Position numbers and translations under genes: made by a program. From positions 2,914,001 to 2,978,000 of the forward strand of contig JAOSJQ010000001.1 of the NCBI GenBank assembly GCA_027494035.1: a stretch of DNA of 64,000 nucleotides, read 5' to 3'. The notes under the pieces were generated by a model. That model saw only the letters and a list, made by a program, of their open reading frames with translations. It did not search any database and was not told where the DNA came from. Position 1 is the stretch's first letter, and each line of letters opens with the position of its first letter. Positions 9,624 through 18,987 of this stretch are shown one piece after another. The DNA is from UTCFX2 sp002050125. GTDB lineage: Bacteria; Chloroflexota; Anaerolineae; Anaerolineales; UBA4823.

Positions 9624-9671
9624 ATGAAGAAGCAGATTCGCCTGCTGATTTTCCGTCTTGCGGGTGCATAG
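9624..9671 (+). CDS. possible 15-residue leader peptide upstream of malic enzyme
   Basis: ATG at 9624 opens MKKQIRLLIFRLAGA and stops with TAG at 9671, five bases before a strong terminator hairpin. The layout resembles an attenuation leader. No obvious run of regulatory codons and only a weak ribosome site are seen, so the reading is tentative. Confidence 0.2.
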   Translation: MKKQIRLLIFRLAGA

Positions 9672-9675
9672 CGCG

Positions 9676-9709
9676 CCGCCCATTCTGTGCGTCAGAATGG
9701 GCGGTTTTT
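9676..9709 (+). terminator. Rho-independent terminator before the malic enzyme gene
   Basis: Perfect 12-bp stem (9676-9687 with 9693-9704), 5-base loop, followed by five T. It ends the SH3 lipoprotein transcript, or acts as an attenuator for the malic enzyme gene whose ATG is 52 bases on. Confidence 0.8.
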
Positions 9710-9761
9710 GTCTATACGTCCCGGGATGAACGGGCAACCGCCCAAAAAGGAGGCCACGAGA

Positions 9762-11120
9762 ATGACAGGACAACCGACAATTTCCATCGAGGAGCTGCTG
9801 GCGAAGGCGAAGAAACCATCCGCCGACGCCATGCGGCTGCATCCGTTCTACCGGGGGAAGGTTGAAACGGCGCTCAAGTGCTGCGTGCGCTCGTTCAACG
9901 ACTTTGCCATCTGGTACACACCGGGGGTGGCTGCGCCGTGCCGCGCGATCGAAGCCGACCCTGAACTGATCTACGAATACACCAATAAGTGGAACACGGT
10001 CGCAGTGGTGAGCGACGGCACGCGCGTGCTTGGGTTGGGCGACATTGGTCCCAAGGCGGGCATGCCCGTCATGGAGGGCAAGGCGCTGCTGTACAAGTAT
10101 CTGGGGGGCGTGGACGGCGTCGCGGTGATGGTTGGCACCAAGGACCCGGACGCGATTATCAACCTGGTGCTCAATCTGCAGCCGGGCTGGGGCGGCGTCA
10201 ACCTGGAAGACATTTCGAACCCGAAATGCTTCTACATCCTCGACACGCTGCGCGAAAAAGCCGAGATCCCGATCTGGCACGACGACCAGCAAGGCACCGC
10301 GACCGTGACGCTGGCGGGGCTGCTCAATGCGCTCAAGGTCGTGGGCAAGAAACTGGACGAGGTCAGCATTGCGTTTATCGGCAGCGGCGCGTCCAACGTG
10401 GCGTGCTCACGGCTAATCTTTAGCTGGGGGGCGGACCCGGCGCGCTGCTTCATGGTGGATAGCAAGGGGATCATGGGGAAGCACCGCAAAGACCTGGAGA
10501 TGCGCAAGGCGGAGTACGTCGATAAATGGCGGTTGTGCCAGATCACGAACGCCGAGGGACGCCAAGGCGGGATCGCCGAGGCGCTGCGCGGCACCGACGT
10601 GGTAGTCGCGCTCTCTCAGCCCGGACCGGGCGTGATCCTGCCGGATTGGGTGCGCGGGATGGCGAAAGACGCGATCGTGTTTGCCTGCGCTAATCCGGTG
10701 CCGGAGATCTGGCCCTGGGAAGCCAAAGAAGCCGGCGCAGCCGTGGTGGCAACCGGGCGGTCGGATTTCGAGAACCAGGTCAACAACTCGCTCGGCTTTC
10801 CGGGCATCTTCCGCGGCGCGCTCGACGTGCGCGCCCGCACGATCACCGACGAGATGTGTTTCGCAGCCGCCCAGGCTTTAGCCGACCACGTCGGCGACCG
10901 GCTGTCGGCGGATTTTATCCTGCCCGATATGGACGACTGGGAGGTCTTTCCGCGCGAGGCGGCAGCCGTGGGCGCCAAAGCCATCGAACAGGGGCTGGCG
11001 CGGGTGGAACACAGCTATGACGAGCTTTACCAGACGGCGCACAAAATCATCTCGCGCTCACGTCAACTGACCCAGATGATGATGAAAGAAGGTTTCATCG
11101 ATGTACCGGAGGAGGAATAG
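9762..11120 (+). CDS. malic enzyme, NAD(P)-dependent, short form
   Basis: A 452-residue malic enzyme that oxidatively decarboxylates malate to pyruvate and CO2 in the cytoplasm. It shows the malic signature WYTPGVAAPC, the catalytic Lys region (GPKAGMPVMEGKALLYK), metal-site acidic residues in HDDQQGTA, and a nucleotide loop (IGSGASNVACS). A late ANPVPEIWPWEA matches the family block. There is no phosphotransacetylase domain as in long MaeB. The start MTGQPTISIEELL at 9762 is chosen because AAGGAGG lies upstream; the longer frame from 9687 runs through the terminator. Cofactor preference is not decided. It is followed after 3 bases by a flavoprotein gene. Confidence 0.93.
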   Translation: MTGQPTISIEELLAKAKKPSADAMRLHPFYRGKVETALKCCVRSFNDFAIWYTPGVAAPCRAIEADPELIYEYTNKWNTVAVVSDGTRVLGLGDIGPKAGMPVMEGKALLYKYLGGVDGVAVMVGTKDPDAIINLVLNLQPGWGGVNLEDISNPKCFYILDTLREKAEIPIWHDDQQGTATVTLAGLLNALKVVGKKLDEVSIAFIGSGASNVACSRLIFSWGADPARCFMVDSKGIMGKHRKDLEMRKAEYVDKWRLCQITNAEGRQGGIAEALRGTDVVVALSQPGPGVILPDWVRGMAKDAIVFACANPVPEIWPWEAKEAGAAVVATGRSDFENQVNNSLGFPGIFRGALDVRARTITDEMCFAAAQALADHVGDRLSADFILPDMDDWEVFPREAAAVGAKAIEQGLARVEHSYDELYQTAHKIISRSRQLTQMMMKEGFIDVPEEE

Positions 11121-11123
11121 ACA

Positions 11124-12029
11124 ATGTATGACCTGATCGTGATCGGCGGCGGACCCGCCGGGTTGACTGCCACGGTTTACGCCCTCCGCAAGCGCCTGAA
11201 CGTGCTCATGGTCAGCCGCGACCTGGGGGGAAAGACCCAATACCGGCTGGAGCTGCCCTGGGTGCAGGATTACCAGGTGATCCGCGGCTTGGAAGTCGTC
11301 AACAAGTTCAAGAGCGAGCTCGAATACCTGGATTTCGCGCGGCACATGGAAGCTGTGGACAAGGTCGAACGCGACGGCGAGAACTTCGTCGTTCACACCG
11401 CCGGCGGTGGGGAGTTAAAAACCCGGGCGGTGATCGTCGCTTCCGGCACGAAGCAATTGCGCATGAAAGTGCCGGGCGAAAAAGAATTTATGATGAAAGG
11501 GCTGTGCTATTCCGCGCTGAGCTATGCGCCGCTTTTCATCGAGCGGACCACGGTCGTGGTCGGCGGACGGGACCTGGCGCTGCGCTCCGCGGCGGAGCTG
11601 GCGACCATTGCGGACCGGGTGTACGTGGTATGCCCGGCGGATCAACTGCCCGATACGGAGATGCGCCGCAAAGTCGAAACAGCCCCGAATGTGACCGTGC
11701 TGAAGAACCATGAAGTGCTCGAGGTCAAGGGGGACGATTACGCCCGGGCGGTGATGCTCAAGGAGCCGGGCGGGTCGGTCAAGGAGCTGGCGGCGGATGC
11801 GATTTTTGTCGAAATGGCGCTGATCCCGAATTCGCAAATGGTCGCTGGGCTGGTCGATCTCGACGAAGAGGGGCGGATCAAGGTGGATTGCGCGGCGCGC
11901 TCCAGCCTGCCGGGCATCTTTGCGGCGGGCGACGTGGCGAGCGGGTTCGCCGAGCAAGTGTTAATTGCGGTCGGCGAGGGCGCCAAGGCGTTGCTGAGTG
12001 CTTACGAATACCTGCTGCCCCGGCTGTGA
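11124..12029 (+). CDS. thioredoxin-reductase-like flavoprotein lacking the CxxC disulfide
   Basis: A 301-residue two-dinucleotide-domain flavoprotein. The N-terminal FAD motif is IGGGPAGLTATVYALRK, the central GTKQLRMKVPGEKEF resembles the TrxR hinge, and the C-terminal FAD motif is GIFAAGDVASGF. At the position of the redox pair (CATC in E. coli TrxB) it reads LCYSALSYA, with only one Cys. The NADPH-domain motif is degenerate too (VVGGRDLALRSAAELA), and the HRR-type NADPH residues are missing. It therefore probably cannot reduce thioredoxin the usual way and may act as a ferredoxin- or NAD-linked reductase. It is tightly coupled to malic enzyme (3-base gap, GGAGGAG site), suggesting a link to NAD(P)H or pyruvate metabolism. 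Confidence 0.8.
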   Translation: MYDLIVIGGGPAGLTATVYALRKRLNVLMVSRDLGGKTQYRLELPWVQDYQVIRGLEVVNKFKSELEYLDFARHMEAVDKVERDGENFVVHTAGGGELKTRAVIVASGTKQLRMKVPGEKEFMMKGLCYSALSYAPLFIERTTVVVGGRDLALRSAAELATIADRVYVVCPADQLPDTEMRRKVETAPNVTVLKNHEVLEVKGDDYARAVMLKEPGGSVKELAADAIFVEMALIPNSQMVAGLVDLDEEGRIKVDCAARSSLPGIFAAGDVASGFAEQVLIAVGEGAKALLSAYEYLLPRL

Positions 12030-12053
12030 GGCGGAGTTATGGCTTTGAGTACG

Positions 12054-12089
12054 ATCCGGGCAGGCTGGCAAGCGCTGCCCGGATTTTTT
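12054..12089 (+). terminator. Rho-independent terminator, malic enzyme operon
   Basis: A 10-bp stem (12054-12063 with 12075-12084) followed by T5. It lies between the convergent flavoprotein and histidine kinase genes. Confidence 0.8.
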
Positions 12090-14553
12090 CATTTTGATTT
12101 CAGGGGCGCGGTTACCCCGGAGGGGATGACAAACTTCGGGTCGAACAGCGTGAAATAGAACGCCGCGCCCTGATCCGGTTCGCTTTCCGCCCACACCTGT
12201 CCCGAATGGCGCTGGATGACGCGCTGCACGGTCGCCAGACCGATGCCGGTGCCTTCGAAGTCGCTCGAATCGTGCAGGCGCTGGAAAGCCCGAAAGAGCT
12301 TATCATGGTATTTCATGTCGAACCCCACCCCGTTGTCGCGCACAAAGTAGATCGGGTTGCCTTTTTGGTGGGTGGCGCCGATTTCGATGCGCGGCTCGGC
12401 GGCGCGGCGCGTGAACTTCCAGGCGTTGTTCACCAGGTTTTCGAGCGCCAGCTTGAGCAGGTGAGGGTCGCCATAGACTTGCAATTCGGGTTGAATGCTG
12501 ATTTCGACCGCGCGCCTGGGTTCGCGGCGGCGGCAATCCGCCGCGATTTGTTCAGCGATCGCGGTCAGGTCGACCACCTGGCGGTGCATTTCCACCCGCG
12601 TGACCCGCGAGAGCTTGAGCAGGTCGTCGATTAGATCGCTCATCTGGGAGGCAGCCTGGCGAATGTTGTTCAAGTAGGCTTTGCCCTGCTCGTCCAAAGC
12701 CGCGTGATAATCCTCGACGAGCAGCCCGCTGTACCCGTCGATGCCGCGCAGCGGGGCGCGCAGGTCGTGCGAGACCGAATAGGCAAACGACTCAAGTTCT
12801 TGATTGGCGAGCTGCAGCTCGATGGTGCGCTCGGTCACGCGCCGTTCCAGTTCGAGATTGAGTTTGCGCACCGCCTCGTCGGCGCGCTGCCGCTGGATCG
12901 CGGCGCCCAGCACGCTGGCGGCGACTTTGAGGCTGTCCACCTCGGTTTCGCTCCACAGGCGTTCGTGGAGCGCATTTTCGAAACCGATCACGCCCCAGAA
13001 CTCGCTCCCGACCGTCACGGGCAGGTCCAGGAAGGAGAGCGCCCCGCGGCGGTTGGCGAACTCCCCCTCGTCCTGCGGCTGGGTCGAAACGGCGCTGAGA
13101 TAAGGCGCGCCGCGCAGCATGGAATACAACCAGCGCTTTGAGCCCATTTTTTCAGCCGAGGTTTGAACCCCTATCTGCGGATTGATCGGGCTGCCCACGC
13201 TGCCGTCGGTCAGATGCTCGTAGCGCAGCGCGAAAAGCAGGCGTCCCGCCTCGCCGCGCTCGGCGTCGTAGATATAGGCATGGGTGGCGTCGATCTCGGC
13301 GCACAGCCGTTGGAGGACGCCGTCGATCACATTGCGCCAGTCGGAGGCTTTCAAGAAGGTTTCGGCGGCGAAAGCCACCGCTTCGTGCACGCGGTCGCGC
13401 TGCTGCAAGGCTTCCTCCATGCGCTGCCGCTCGCCGAGCTGCTGCTCCAGGGCGGTGTACAGGCGGGCGCTGTCGATGGCGACCGAGGCCTGGGCGGTGA
13501 TCGTTTCCAGCAAACGCAACTGGTCGCTGATGTAGGCGTGGGGCTGCTGGCTTTGGACGGACAGCACGCCGAAAATCTCGCCATGCAGCCGCAGCGGCAG
13601 ACCCACGTAGGAGCGCGTTTCGCCGGGTCCGACCGTGCGCAGCTTGTGTTTCCGCTGGACACCCGAGGCGTTTACGTCGGGGATATAGAGGGTTTTTTGG
13701 GTGCGGATCACCTCGCCCGCAAGACCGCTGCTACCTTCGAGGTTTTCGGCGGGGACTTCGATGCGAATTCCCGTACTGTAGAAGAGCGGAAAGGTGACCA
13801 GTTCCTGTTTTTGATCGATCAGCGCCACGTAGAACGAGTCGAGCGGCAGCACCTGCTTGAATTGCAGATACAGCTCTTCGAGGATGCGGTCGAGGTCCAA
13901 ACCCGAAGCGATGGTGTTGCTGACCTGGTTGAGGATGCGCAATTGTTCCGCCTGGGCGCGCGATTCGATGATCAACCCTGCCTGGCGCTGGGAAAACTGG
14001 CGCGTGGTTTGCAGGCTGCTGAACATGTAATCCGCCAACAGGCGGATGATGACCACCGTGGCGATCAGAATTGCCGATACGATGAGCAACTCGGAATAGG
14101 TCGCCTGGTGTTGATTTTCGAAACCCAGCCAGCCGTAGATTTCGGAAAGGATAACCAACATAACCGCGCTGAACGCCAAACCCGCCAGGACGAAATAGGC
14201 TCTGCGGCTCAACATCAGCCCCGCCATCACCAGAACCATCGGGAGCGCGATAATCGTAACGTCATGGACCCCCTGCCCGACCAGCATGAAATAGGTCAGC
14301 AGCAGGATGCCCGCCGTGGTGAAAAAAAGGCTGGCAAGCCGCAGGCGTCGGAATTTTAGCAGCAGCCAGGTGATCAGGATGCCCCCAGCCCGTAAAAACT
14401 GCCGATCAGGGCGAGGAGGCGCTGCTGGATGATCAGCAGCGGCGCGCTGACCAGCAGGACGATCAGTAAAACCAGCAGGATGCCCTTGAGCGCCCGCGCA
14501 GTGCGGTCCTGGTCCTCGTCACTGTAGACCGGCAGCTTGAACCAGCTTTCCAC
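12089..14553 (-). CDS. membrane sensor histidine kinase with two GAF domains (frameshifted)
   Basis: Hybrid of about 820 residues: N-terminal hydrophobic segments (LKGILLVLLIVLLVSAPLL, then several more), GAF domain 1 (about SGLDLDRILEEL to AYISDQLRLLETI), GAF domain 2, a coiled coil, then HisKA with the phospho-acceptor in SYSVSHDLRAPL-type sequence (here AYSVSHDLRAPLRGIDGY). HATPase boxes follow: N (LENLVNNAWKF), G1 (VRDNGVGFDM) and G2 (GTGIGLATV). The GTG at 14553 has an ideal GGAGGG seven bases upstream. A run of five C at 14382-14386 breaks the frame: GSFYGLG continues one frame over as GILITWLLLKF. No response regulator is adjacent. The GAF ligand is unknown. Confidence 0.87.
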
Positions 14554-14758
14554 GAATTTGCCCTCCACAGTGATTTTACACCCGCGTTGCCCAAAAACCG
14601 GCGCGATCCCCCGCGCCTTACGGAGGTGTAAACTGCGTCCCCGCTTTAATCCTTCTATTGTGATGATTTTCATTAATTATTTGCGCGGATTATTGATAAA
14701 ATTCGAGGATATCGCTACTGAGCCTTGATCGTTATTTCAGCTAAACAGGAGACTAAAT

Positions 14759-15620
14759 ATGAAGATCGTCACCGACTGCGCCGCAGACCTCACCGCGGAG
14801 GACATCGCCGAACATGGGATCACGGTTGCGCCGCTTTTTATTCAATTCCCAAACCAGGAAATCAGCGCAACCGAAATCGCGCCGGACGAATTCTACGACC
14901 GTTTGCGGCAGATGTCGCCGGAAATCCCCACCACCGCGCAGCCGTCCGCCGAGCTATTTACGCGCCTTTACGAGCAATTGAGCCAATCTGGAGAAGAAGT
15001 CTGTTCGATCCACATTTCCTCGGGGTTGAGCGGCACGGTGGATTCGGCGCGTTTGGGCGCCAATCACGTTCGCGATGGGCGGGTGCACGTTTTCGACAGC
15101 CTGACGCTTTCGGGCGGACAGCGCTTTCAGGTGCTGGCTGCAGCCAAGGCTTTTCAAGCTGGCTGGAGTCTCGAGGCGGTGACGCGCCGGCTGGAGCAAT
15201 TGCGCGAAAGCACCGAGGTGATTTTTACGCTGGAAACGCTCACGTATCTGGCGCGCGGCGGCAGGATCGGGCGGGTGCAGGCGCTGGCGGGCGCGCTGCT
15301 CAACATCAAGCCCCTGATCCGGGGTGGAGCATACGGATGGGAAGTACAGCACGGTTGGCAAAACGCGCACGATCGCCAAGTCGCTCGAAGCGATCGCCGC
15401 GCATCTTGCCGAGGAATACCAACAGACGCCGTTATGGGTGGCGGTGATGCACGGGCAATTCGCCGAACAGGCGCAGCAACTGGCGGGGCTGCTGCAAGAC
15501 CGGCTGAACGTGGGGCGGTTGGAGATTTTGCGCATCTCGCCGGTGCTGGGCGTGCATACCGGTCCGGGCGTGGTGGGGGCGGCGGTCGCGCCGCTGCGGC
15601 TGCTGGAAGATCTCGGGTGA
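14759..15620 (+). CDS. DegV-family fatty-acid-binding protein (frameshifted)
   Basis: Begins MKIVTDCAADLTAEDI with AGGAG upstream. DegV proteins bind fatty acids for the FakA kinase. Family features include PTTAQPS, the lipid-contact SIHISSGLSGT and TLTYLARGGRIGRVQALAG. After NIKPLIR the frame is lost in a run of four G at 15321-15324. One frame over it resumes EHTDGKYSTVGKTRT and continues to the expected C-terminus HTGPGVVGAA. The corrected length is about 287 residues, normal for the family. No fakA homologue is in the window. Confidence 0.88.
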
Positions 15621-15621
15621 G

Positions 15622-15649
15622 TTGACAATCCGCGCGACTCCGGTATAAT
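15622..15649 (+). promoter_or_regulatory. strong sigma-70 promoter for the GntR gene
   Basis: Perfect TTGACA (15622-15627) and perfect TATAAT (15644-15649) with a 16-base spacer, 75 bases upstream of the regulator start. Confidence 0.8.
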
Positions 15650-15655
15650 CGGTAT

Positions 15656-15671
15656 AGATGTCAATACATCT
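15656..15671. promoter_or_regulatory. candidate GntR operator, AGATGTCAATACATCT
   Basis: A perfect 6-bp inverted repeat with a 4-base spacer starts 7 bases after the -10 box, at the expected transcription start of the GntR gene. GntR/HutC regulators usually bind short dyads of this kind, so autorepression is the natural inference. Confidence 0.55.
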
Positions 15672-15723
15672 GTCTTTTTGTTCTGTGGAATAGCGAACGT
15701 ACCCAGGCGCCGAACGAATTCAG

Positions 15724-16500
15724 ATGAACGCATTCGACCGAAGCAAACCCTCCGAAATCTTCAAAATCGACCGGCAGGACAAGCTGCCGCTCTACGAACA
15801 AATCGAGCGCAATTTGCGCGACCTGATTCTGAGCAACCTGCTAGCGCACGATGACGCGATCCCGCCGGAATGGGAGCTTGCCAGCCTGTATGGCGTCAGC
15901 CGGCTCACGGTGCGGCGCGCTTTGGACGAACTGGTGCGTCAGGACTGGCTCACCCGCCGGCAGGGGGTGGGCACGTTTGTCTCGCACCCAACGGTCGCGG
16001 CGATTTCACCCAGCCAGCTTAGTTTTACCAAGGCAATGATCGAGATCGGGCGCTACCCCACCAGCCGGCTCCTGAGAAGCGGGGTGGCGCCGGCGGACGC
16101 GCGGCTGGCTCAACGGCTGGCGTTGGAGGCGGGCGCGCCGGTGGTGAAAATCGTACGGCTGCGGCTGGCGGACGGTCAGCCGCTGCTGTACGAAACGGCT
16201 TACCTGTCAGGTCAGCGCTTCTCCGGGCTGGAGAACAATCCGCGGCTGGAAACCGGTTCGTTGTACGAGTGTTTGCAGACCGATTATGGGGTGGTCATCG
16301 CCAGGGTGGACGAGACGCTCTCGGCGGTTTTATTGGACGCCGAGCAGGCGGAGCTTTTAGACGCCCCAGCCGGTTCGCCGGCGATCTTATCCGAATCATC
16401 GGCGTTCACTGCGAAGGGCGAGGTGGTGGAGTACGCGACCTCGGTGGCGCAGAACAAAACCAGTCAATTCTATTTCTCGTTTCGCCGGACGGATTTCTAA
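15724..16500 (+). CDS. GntR-family (HutC/UTRA) transcriptional regulator
   Basis: A 258-residue regulator. The winged HTH fills about residues 18-90 (KLPLYEQIERNLRDLI, PPEWELASLYGVSRLTVRRA, RRQGVGTFV), and a UTRA ligand-binding domain follows (about 110-250). HutC-subfamily UTRA domains bind sugars or amino-sugar phosphates. It lies just upstream of an ABC sugar operon with a ROK kinase and SIS isomerase, so repression of that operon relieved by a sugar phosphate is likely. A palindromic operator lies in its own promoter. Base composition is like its neighbours. Confidence 0.92.
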   Translation: MNAFDRSKPSEIFKIDRQDKLPLYEQIERNLRDLILSNLLAHDDAIPPEWELASLYGVSRLTVRRALDELVRQDWLTRRQGVGTFVSHPTVAAISPSQLSFTKAMIEIGRYPTSRLLRSGVAPADARLAQRLALEAGAPVVKIVRLRLADGQPLLYETAYLSGQRFSGLENNPRLETGSLYECLQTDYGVVIARVDETLSAVLLDAEQAELLDAPAGSPAILSESSAFTAKGEVVEYATSVAQNKTSQFYFSFRRTDF

Positions 16501-16601
16501 TCCGGGGATCGGGAGTGAAAGGAGGTTTTAGAACAGGATTGATTTGCCTGCTTCGCTGAGCGATTGATTTGCGATGCGGTCGAAGTGGAATTTGCTAACA
16601 C

Positions 16602-16629
16602 TTGACGAATTCAGTCTCACTACGTTAAT
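16602..16629 (+). promoter_or_regulatory. candidate promoter of the sugar ABC operon
   Basis: TTGACG (16602-16607), 16-base spacer, GTTAAT (16624-16629), 25 bases before the binding-protein ATG. No copy of the dyad seen at 15656 lies here. Confidence 0.4.
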
Positions 16630-16653
16630 TCAAATTCTATGTTGGAGGAGAAC

Positions 16654-17982
16654 ATGAAACCTATTTTTCGCTTGCTTGCTGTTTTTTTGGCGCTGACGTT
16701 TGTACTGGCAGCCTGCTCCCCGGCGGCGCCTCAGCAGCCTCAGCAAACCCAGCCGCCGGAGGCGCCAAAACCGGCGCAGCCGGTCACGATCCGCGTGCTT
16801 TCGATGGAACAGGCTGGACCCACCGTCGAAGAAATGAACCAGATCGTGGCGGAATTCAACAAAGGCAACCCGGACGTCAATGTTCAGATTGACTACGTGT
16901 CCTACGATGCGCTGCACGACAAAATCGTCACGTCCATGGCTTCCACACCGCCAGCCTATGACGTTTTTCTGGTGGACGACATCTGGTACGCCGAGTTCGC
17001 CGATAAGGGCTACTTGATGGACGCCACCGCCAAGCTGACCCCCGCCATGAAATCAGGCGTTTTCGCAGCCGCCTGGGACATCACCACGGTGAGCGGCAAG
17101 ACGTACGGCATGCCCTGGCTGCTGGACCAGAAGTATTTCTATTACAACGAAGAAATCCTAAAAAAAGCCGGGTTCACCGCCCCGCCAGCCACCTGGGAAG
17201 AACTGGTGGAGCAATCCAAGGCGATGAAGGATCAGGGGCTGGTCGAATACCCGATCGTCTGGTCGTGGGGGCAGTATGAAGCCGCCATCTGCGATTGGGT
17301 CACGCTTTTATACGGCAATGGGGGATCGCTGGTGGATGCAGAGGGTAAGCCCACCTTCAACGATGAAAAGGGCGTCAAGACGCTGGAGTGGATGCTGAAG
17401 ACGATCGAAGACGGCATCACCAACCCGGCGTCGGTCTCGTACGTCGAAGAGGACGTGCGCAACGTGTTCTCGCAGGGCAAAGCCGCCTTTGCGACCAACT
17501 GGAACTACATGTTCGACCTGGTGAACTTCCAGGCGGATCAATCGCAGGTGACCGGGCAGGTCAAGATGGCGCTGATGCCCGCCTTTGCCGGTTCGGGGGT
17601 GAAGAGCGCCTCGATCAACGGCTCGATGGGCTTTTCGGTCGCGGCGACCTCGGCGAACGCCGACGCCGCCTGGAACTATGTGGTGTTCCTGACCTCCGAG
17701 GACGTGCAGAACCGCTACTCGGCGCACATGCTGCCAATCTGGCAGACCAGCTTTGAAGGCGCTGCGGGCGAGAAACTGGCGGCGATGAGCGAAGTGACCG
17801 CGGTCACCGTGCCGATGTTCGGCGAGCAATTCCCGTTTGCTCACGTGCGCCCCAAGGTGCCGTTCTATCCGGAGGCTTCCAAGACGCTGCAACTGGCGCT
17901 GCAGGAAGCCCTCACCAAACAGAAGACCCCGCAACAGGCGCTGGACGACGCCGCAGCCAAGTGGCTCGACCTCATGAAATAA
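16654..17982 (+). CDS. ABC sugar transporter substrate-binding lipoprotein (CUT1)
   Basis: A 442-residue family-1 solute-binding protein. The start MKPIFRLLAVFLAL is set by GGAGGAG immediately upstream. The signal peptide ends with lipobox VLAAC, then a short Pro/Gln linker leads to the mature lobe (VTIRVLSMEQAGP). The family block around YDVFLVDDIWYAEFADKGYL and the aromatic-rich hinge match MalE/UgpB-type oligosaccharide or glycerol-phosphate binders. It feeds the two permeases downstream; no ATPase of the MsmK type is in the operon, so a shared ATPase elsewhere is likely. The substrate is inferred to be an amino sugar or its oligomer from the kinase and isomerase genes. Confidence 0.93.
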   Translation: MKPIFRLLAVFLALTFVLAACSPAAPQQPQQTQPPEAPKPAQPVTIRVLSMEQAGPTVEEMNQIVAEFNKGNPDVNVQIDYVSYDALHDKIVTSMASTPPAYDVFLVDDIWYAEFADKGYLMDATAKLTPAMKSGVFAAAWDITTVSGKTYGMPWLLDQKYFYYNEEILKKAGFTAPPATWEELVEQSKAMKDQGLVEYPIVWSWGQYEAAICDWVTLLYGNGGSLVDAEGKPTFNDEKGVKTLEWMLKTIEDGITNPASVSYVEEDVRNVFSQGKAAFATNWNYMFDLVNFQADQSQVTGQVKMALMPAFAGSGVKSASINGSMGFSVAATSANADAAWNYVVFLTSEDVQNRYSAHMLPIWQTSFEGAAGEKLAAMSEVTAVTVPMFGEQFPFAHVRPKVPFYPEASKTLQLALQEALTKQKTPQQALDDAAAKWLDLMK

Positions 17983-17996
17983 GCCCGTTGGGGTTG

Positions 17997-18030
17997 GACT
18001 GGGGGCTGCTTGAAGCCCCCAGTCTAATTT
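17997..18030 (+). terminator. intra-operon hairpin after the binding-protein gene
   Basis: Perfect 11-bp stem (17997-18007 with 18014-18024) then TAATTTT. A leaky terminator or 3-prime mRNA stabiliser here would make more binding protein than permease, a common arrangement in such operons. Confidence 0.65.
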
Positions 18031-18090
18031 TGGGTCATTCCCCGACCGCCTTTGGAAGCGAAATTTGCTAAAGTAAGCCGCGCACATCCA

Positions 18091-18987
18091 ATGAAGATGA
18101 CCTTTAGCCGTCGTGAAGCTTTGACCGGGCTGCTGATCCTGCTGCCCGCGTTGGTGATCATCCTGGGCATCACGCTGCAGCCGGTGCTCAGCACTTTTTA
18201 TCTGAGCTTCTTCAAAGCCAGCCTGAGCAAGACGACCGAAAATGTGTTTATCGGGCTGGAGAACTACGTCAACCTGCTGCGCGACCCGGTATTCTGGCAA
18301 ACCATCCAGCGCACACTTTATTTCACGTTCGTTTCGGTCGGGCTGGAACTGGTGTTGGGGCTGGCGATTGCCCAGTTGATCCACGCCAAGCCTTTCGGCT
18401 GGAAGTTCCTGCGCGTGAGCCTGATCATCCCCTGGGCGGTGCCGACCATTGTGAACGGGACGCTGTGGCGCTGGATTTATAACGCCGATTACGGCGCCTT
18501 GAACGGGCTGCTGTATCAACTGGGCTTGATCGATCACTACGTTCCCTGGCTGACCGAGCCGCGCACCGCGATGAACCTGGTGATCCTGGCGGATGTGTGG
18601 CACAGCGTACCGTTTATCGCGCTGATCCTGCAAGCCGCGCTGGCAACCCTGCCGATTGAACTGGATGAAGCCGCCGCGGTGGACGGGGCGAGCGCCTTGC
18701 AGCGCTTCTTTCTGGTGCGGCTGCCGCTGCTGCGCTCGGCGATCCTGGTCGCGCTGGTGATCCGCACCGTGGAAGCCTTCCGGGTGTTCGACGTGATTTA
18801 CGTGATCACCAACGGCGGTCCGGCGTTCGGCACGATGACGATCTCGTTTATGACCTATCTGGAGACGTTCAGCTTTGGACACATCGGGCGCGGCGCGGCG
18901 CTCTCGTTCCTCATCTCGCTGTTCACGTTGATGATGGCGATTATGTACATCCGCTTCTTGTACCGCCCGGAGGACCGCGCGATATGA
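18091..18987 (+). CDS. ABC sugar transporter permease 1 (MalF/UgpA type)
   Basis: About 298 residues with six membrane segments. The EAA-loop is ELDEAAAVDGASALQRFFLVRLPLL, here in the usual place for contact with the ATPase. ATG at 18091 (MKMTFSRREALTG) is chosen as the start; a TTG 39 bases upstream is possible, and neither has a clear ribosome site. Its last codons overlap the next permease gene by four bases (ATGA). With its partner it forms the membrane channel for the sugar bound by the upstream lipoprotein. Confidence 0.9.
   Translation: MKMTFSRREALTGLLILLPALVIILGITLQPVLSTFYLSFFKASLSKTTENVFIGLENYVNLLRDPVFWQTIQRTLYFTFVSVGLELVLGLAIAQLIHAKPFGWKFLRVSLIIPWAVPTIVNGTLWRWIYNADYGALNGLLYQLGLIDHYVPWLTEPRTAMNLVILADVWHSVPFIALILQAALATLPIELDEAAAVDGASALQRFFLVRLPLLRSAILVALVIRTVEAFRVFDVIYVITNGGPAFGTMTISFMTYLETFSFGHIGRGAALSFLISLFTLMMAIMYIRFLYRPEDRAI

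Noticed and set aside
9687..9761. Longer start of malic enzyme
   Set aside because: It would begin inside the terminator hairpin; AAGGAGG precedes the ATG at 9762.
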